NCBI GenBank assembly: GCA_003250475.1
Contig: QKGI01000060.1
Coordinates: 1-42,992, forward strand
Reading direction: 5' to 3'
Length of the DNA: 42,992 bases
Origin: Bacteroidota bacterium
GTDB taxonomy: Bacteria; Bacteroidota; Bacteroidia; Bacteroidales; VadinHA17
Under the pieces are notes generated by a model. The model was not told where the DNA came from, made no database searches, and saw only the letters and a program-made list of their open reading frames with translations. The stretch's first letter is position 1, and each line of letters opens with the position of its first letter. Below, piece after piece: positions 40,553 to 42,992 of the stretch. The position numbers and the translations under genes were made by a program.

Positions 40553-42992
40553 TCATCGGAGTATGATATTCCCCAGCAGGACTCTTCCGCTTTTCCAGTA
40601 GGCCCTGAAATACGGATCATCAGAGATATAAACCACAGTCCCCTTCCCGATAGTCTCAGAAGCAATAACGTTTGTATTCTTCACTTTCCTCCTGAACTTG
40701 TATCCTGCAAATCCTGCGACAGGTGTATTGTCTGTTATGTATCCGATGTTACTTCCTTTCTCAAGGAACGGCAGTCCTTCGGATTTTTTCATTATGAACC
40801 ACTCTTTTCCCATCCCGAAAGCATAGGGGTGGGTATCATCAAGCTTCACCCTGAAGATTGCCCCTGCTGATCTCTCTGTGGCCATGATACGTCGCTGGTC
40901 TTCGAACCGTTTAAGGAGACTGGTGTCACCTGCTGCAGTCACGGTGCTCTTTTTTTCTTCAGCCTCCCTGGCTTCGTATCCTTTAAAGAGGGCTGTTGTC
41001 TTTTCAGCTTTGAAAAGTGCCAGGGCGCTGTCCATTGCGACCACTTTACCTCCACCGGAGATATAAGCCATGATCTTGTCTTTCGCATCAGTCAGTTTAC
41101 CACCGGGCAATATGACCACATCATAGTCTGAGAGGTCTGCCTCTTTTAGTCCTGAACACTCTATCACCGTTACCGGGTATTCAAGCTCTCTCTCCAGGAA
41201 AAACCACAATTCACCGAATACCTGCGATGTTCCTTCTCCTCCGGCAAGAGCAATGACCGGTCTTTTGTTTAACGGTGTGTATTGTGAACCGAGGTCCTTG
41301 CCTGTTGTAACCATGCCTCCCGATAGCAGGACCGGCCTGACGTTACTTGCACGTGCTGCTTCGATGACCTTTTCATCAAAGAGCGGGATGTTGCCGTTAT
41401 CGCCCCGTGCCACTATCACGGAGCCACGGCTGAATGATGAGCCGCCTGCAGTAAAAGGTTTGAGAGAGTACCGGACATTCAATCCTGCTTTGTAGAGCTG
41501 GGCCAGGAATTTTATCTCATTGAAGCCCGACATTGAGGCAGCGTATGCATATGGTCTGACGGTATCGGAAAGCATTAGCCTGACTGTATCAGGAACCACA
41601 GGAGCATCTGCAAGAGGTATCCTCTCTTCAGAGGCATATGCTTCCAGGTTATACACATAAGGCAGCGCCCAGGCAGTCAGGTCATAGCTTATTGAGTCGG
41701 ATGAGAAAGAGTCGGGCTCGAACAGCACCTGCATCAGCCTGCTCTGTGGCTGGAAAGCACTTATCAGGATATCGTTTTTCTCAATGGTAACACTGCCCTG
41801 CGTGTCGGTCCTGTAGTCGTAGGCACTTACTTTTTTTCCTGTGACCCTGGGATAGGCATACCGTATCTGGTTGCTCTCAAGAAGCTGCCTGAATGAGGTT
41901 AATGAGGCACCGTCAGCATTACCCTTGATAATGATGGTTTTATATTTAAATGCAGGTTTTGAGGTCCCGCTGCTGAAGAAATCGTAAAATTCTTTCAGTA
42001 GTCTCTCGCGGTTATCAGCAGCAGCGGATAAAACTGCCCTGGAAGCCATATAGTGACCCTCAATCCTATGAGAGAGAGTAAGGGTGTCGGAATTATCACG
42101 ACTAAGCGAGAGCCCGGCCTGGGCACCGCCCCCCTGTTCAAAAGTAAATCCCATGGCACCGTTGAACAACGGCCATGTGTCACCGAAGCTCGGACAGAAA
42201 AGGTCAAAATTATCCTTGGTGAAATATAGCCTGCCGGTAGCGTCGAACAGCCCGGCGGTTTTAGCTCCGGTGATGGCATGAAATTCCTTCTGCCACGGGC
42301 TGATTACTTCGTGCCAGGGCTCTGCACCGGGAGGGAAGAAGTAAGTGCTTTGTGAACCCATTTCATGAAAATCGGCATAAACATGCGGCATAAAACTGTT
42401 ATATAGTTTCATCCGCTCCCGTGTCTCCTTCTGCACATGCCAGCTCCAGTCACGGTTGAGATCAAAAAGATAATGGTTAAGTCTGGCTGACGGCCATCCC
42501 TGGTTATGTTCCCATGCGTCGGGATCGCTGTTTGGTGGCCAACCCTGGGCCCTCAGGTACCTGGTGGTAAAGAGGTCGCGCCCATCCGGGTTCTGGCAGG
42601 GATCTATTATTATTATCATCCTACGGAGCCATTCAGCTGATTCTTCCCAACCACCGGCAACCAGAGAGTAAAGCACCTTCATCGAGGCCTCAGATCCGGC
42701 AGGTTCAGACCCGTGAACACTGTATGCCAGCCAGATAATTGGCACAGGATCGGCATCAGGAGTCCCTTCAGCCAGGCCTGTACGTTGCAGGTTTGATATC
42801 CGTAACTTTTCAAGATTTACCAGGTTCTCCGGGGCGGAGACGATGCAGACACATAAAGGCCTTCCTTCCCATGTCTCTCCATACTCAAGGTATTCAGCAT
42901 ATGGACTTGTCTCTGCTACATGCCTGAAATAATCGTTCACCCTGTTCTGGAGAGTAAAACGCTGGCCCGAGGCATATCCGAGGAACTGTTCT
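40553..42992 (-). CDS. M14-family zinc carboxypeptidase with C-terminal GATase-like domain, 5' end outside the window
   Basis: The frame stays open to the window edge, so the N-terminus is missing; the visible part (~812 residues) begins just after the start region (EQFLGYASGQRFTLQNR). The M14 domain shows VHGSEPAGSEA (zinc His and Glu), IDPCQNPDGRD, a further conserved His in YADFHEMGSQ, and FTFEQGG (likely catalytic Glu). The C-terminal third (about the last 220 residues) carries a glutamine-amidotransferase-like domain with DYDVVILPGGKL and GGGKVVAMDSALALF, probably a non-catalytic module common to this Bacteroidota family. A GTG at 42940 in frame would be a wrong start. A signal peptide is expected but not visible. 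It precedes pepT on the same strand. Confidence 0.9.
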   Translation of the reverse strand, partial: EQFLGYASGQRFTLQNRVNDYFRHVAETSPYAEYLEYGETWEGRPLCVCIVSAPENLVNLEKLRISNLQRTGLAEGTPDADPVPIIWLAYSVHGSEPAGSEASMKVLYSLVAGGWEESAEWLRRMIIIIDPCQNPDGRDLFTTRYLRAQGWPPNSDPDAWEHNQGWPSARLNHYLFDLNRDWSWHVQKETRERMKLYNSFMPHVYADFHEMGSQSTYFFPPGAEPWHEVISPWQKEFHAITGAKTAGLFDATGRLYFTKDNFDLFCPSFGDTWPLFNGAMGFTFEQGGGAQAGLSLSRDNSDTLTLSHRIEGHYMASRAVLSAAADNRERLLKEFYDFFSSGTSKPAFKYKTIIIKGNADGASLTSFRQLLESNQIRYAYPRVTGKKVSAYDYRTDTQGSVTIEKNDILISAFQPQSRLMQVLFEPDSFSSDSISYDLTAWALPYVYNLEAYASEERIPLADAPVVPDTVRLMLSDTVRPYAYAASMSGFNEIKFLAQLYKAGLNVRYSLKPFTAGGSSFSRGSVIVARGDNGNIPLFDEKVIEAARASNVRPVLLSGGMVTTGKDLGSQYTPLNKRPVIALAGGEGTSQVFGELWFFLERELEYPVTVIECSGLKEADLSDYDVVILPGGKLTDAKDKIMAYISGGGKVVAMDSALALFKAEKTTALFKGYEAREAEEKKSTVTAAGDTSLLKRFEDQRRIMATERSAGAIFRVKLDDTHPYAFGMGKEWFIMKKSEGLPFLEKGSNIGYITDNTPVAGFAGYKFRRKVKNTNVIASETIGKGTVVYISDDPYFRAYWKSGRVLLGNIILR

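Noticed and set aside
2683-42992. tRNA or rRNA genes in the gaps
   Set aside because: No intergenic stretch showed a cloverleaf or rRNA core sequence on reading both strands by eye; a covariance-model scan was not possible here.

Overview
The window comes from a Bacteroidota chromosome, most likely an anaerobic, fermentative member of the Bacteroidales. This rests on an adjacent SusC/SusD pair, the gene order nusB–DUF1573–yajC–YbbR–coaE, a PUR-alpha-like DUF3276 protein, a DUF5606 protein, a NusB with a large internal insertion, weak Shine-Dalgarno sites, and seven intergenic copies of the Bacteroidota -7 promoter element TAnnTTTG. The [FeFe] hydrogenase operon points to anaerobic fermentation. 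No rRNA, tRNA, CRISPR array, transposase or phage gene was seen; the window looks like stable chromosome.

Layout. 1-2750: the 3' end of a TonB-linked SusC-type receptor and its SusD lipoprotein, closed by a strong terminator. 2821-7628: minus-strand envelope and cell-division genes (a lipoprotein, FtsK, LolA, a cytoplasmic NlpC/P60 peptidase and a tiny coupled membrane protein). 7787-10049: carbamate kinase and ornithine carbamoyltransferase, separated by a 304-bp repeat-filled gap. 10169-11067: DUF456 and DUF3276 on minus. 11231-16686: an eight-gene plus-strand run (NusB, DUF1573, YajC, YbbR, CoaE, TerB-DnaJ, DUF5606, agmatinase-type ureohydrolase). 16691-18411: MazG and a SAM-hydrolase-fold protein on minus. 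18545-22522: PhoH, PurC and a LysM/receptor-fold protein on plus. 22476-27073: a TPR protein and a patatin/POTRA/beta-barrel protein on minus. 27154-28977: a YgiQ-type radical SAM protein. 29089-37468: a ten-gene minus-strand hydrogenase operon. 37598-42992: three peptidases on minus (M28, PepT, and an M14 protein cut by the window edge).

The most interesting block is the hydrogenase operon. Its promoter-distal part encodes a HydABC-type NAD-linked, presumably electron-bifurcating [FeFe] hydrogenase plus a thioredoxin-like [2Fe-2S] protein. Its promoter-proximal part encodes six signalling-like proteins: two DRTGG proteins, two kinase-fold ATPases without partner domains, a PHP phosphoesterase, and a hydrogenase-like protein that keeps the four cysteines expected to hold the H-cluster but has lost catalytic motifs. 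I read this as a putative H2- or redox-sensing circuit controlling the hydrogenase. Similar gene neighbourhoods occur in anaerobes, but to my knowledge the circuit has no worked-out mechanism.

A second notable feature is a family of 15-bp-period GGTCTGAAGGTCTGG repeats at three intergenic sites in both orientations, which no gene in the window explains.
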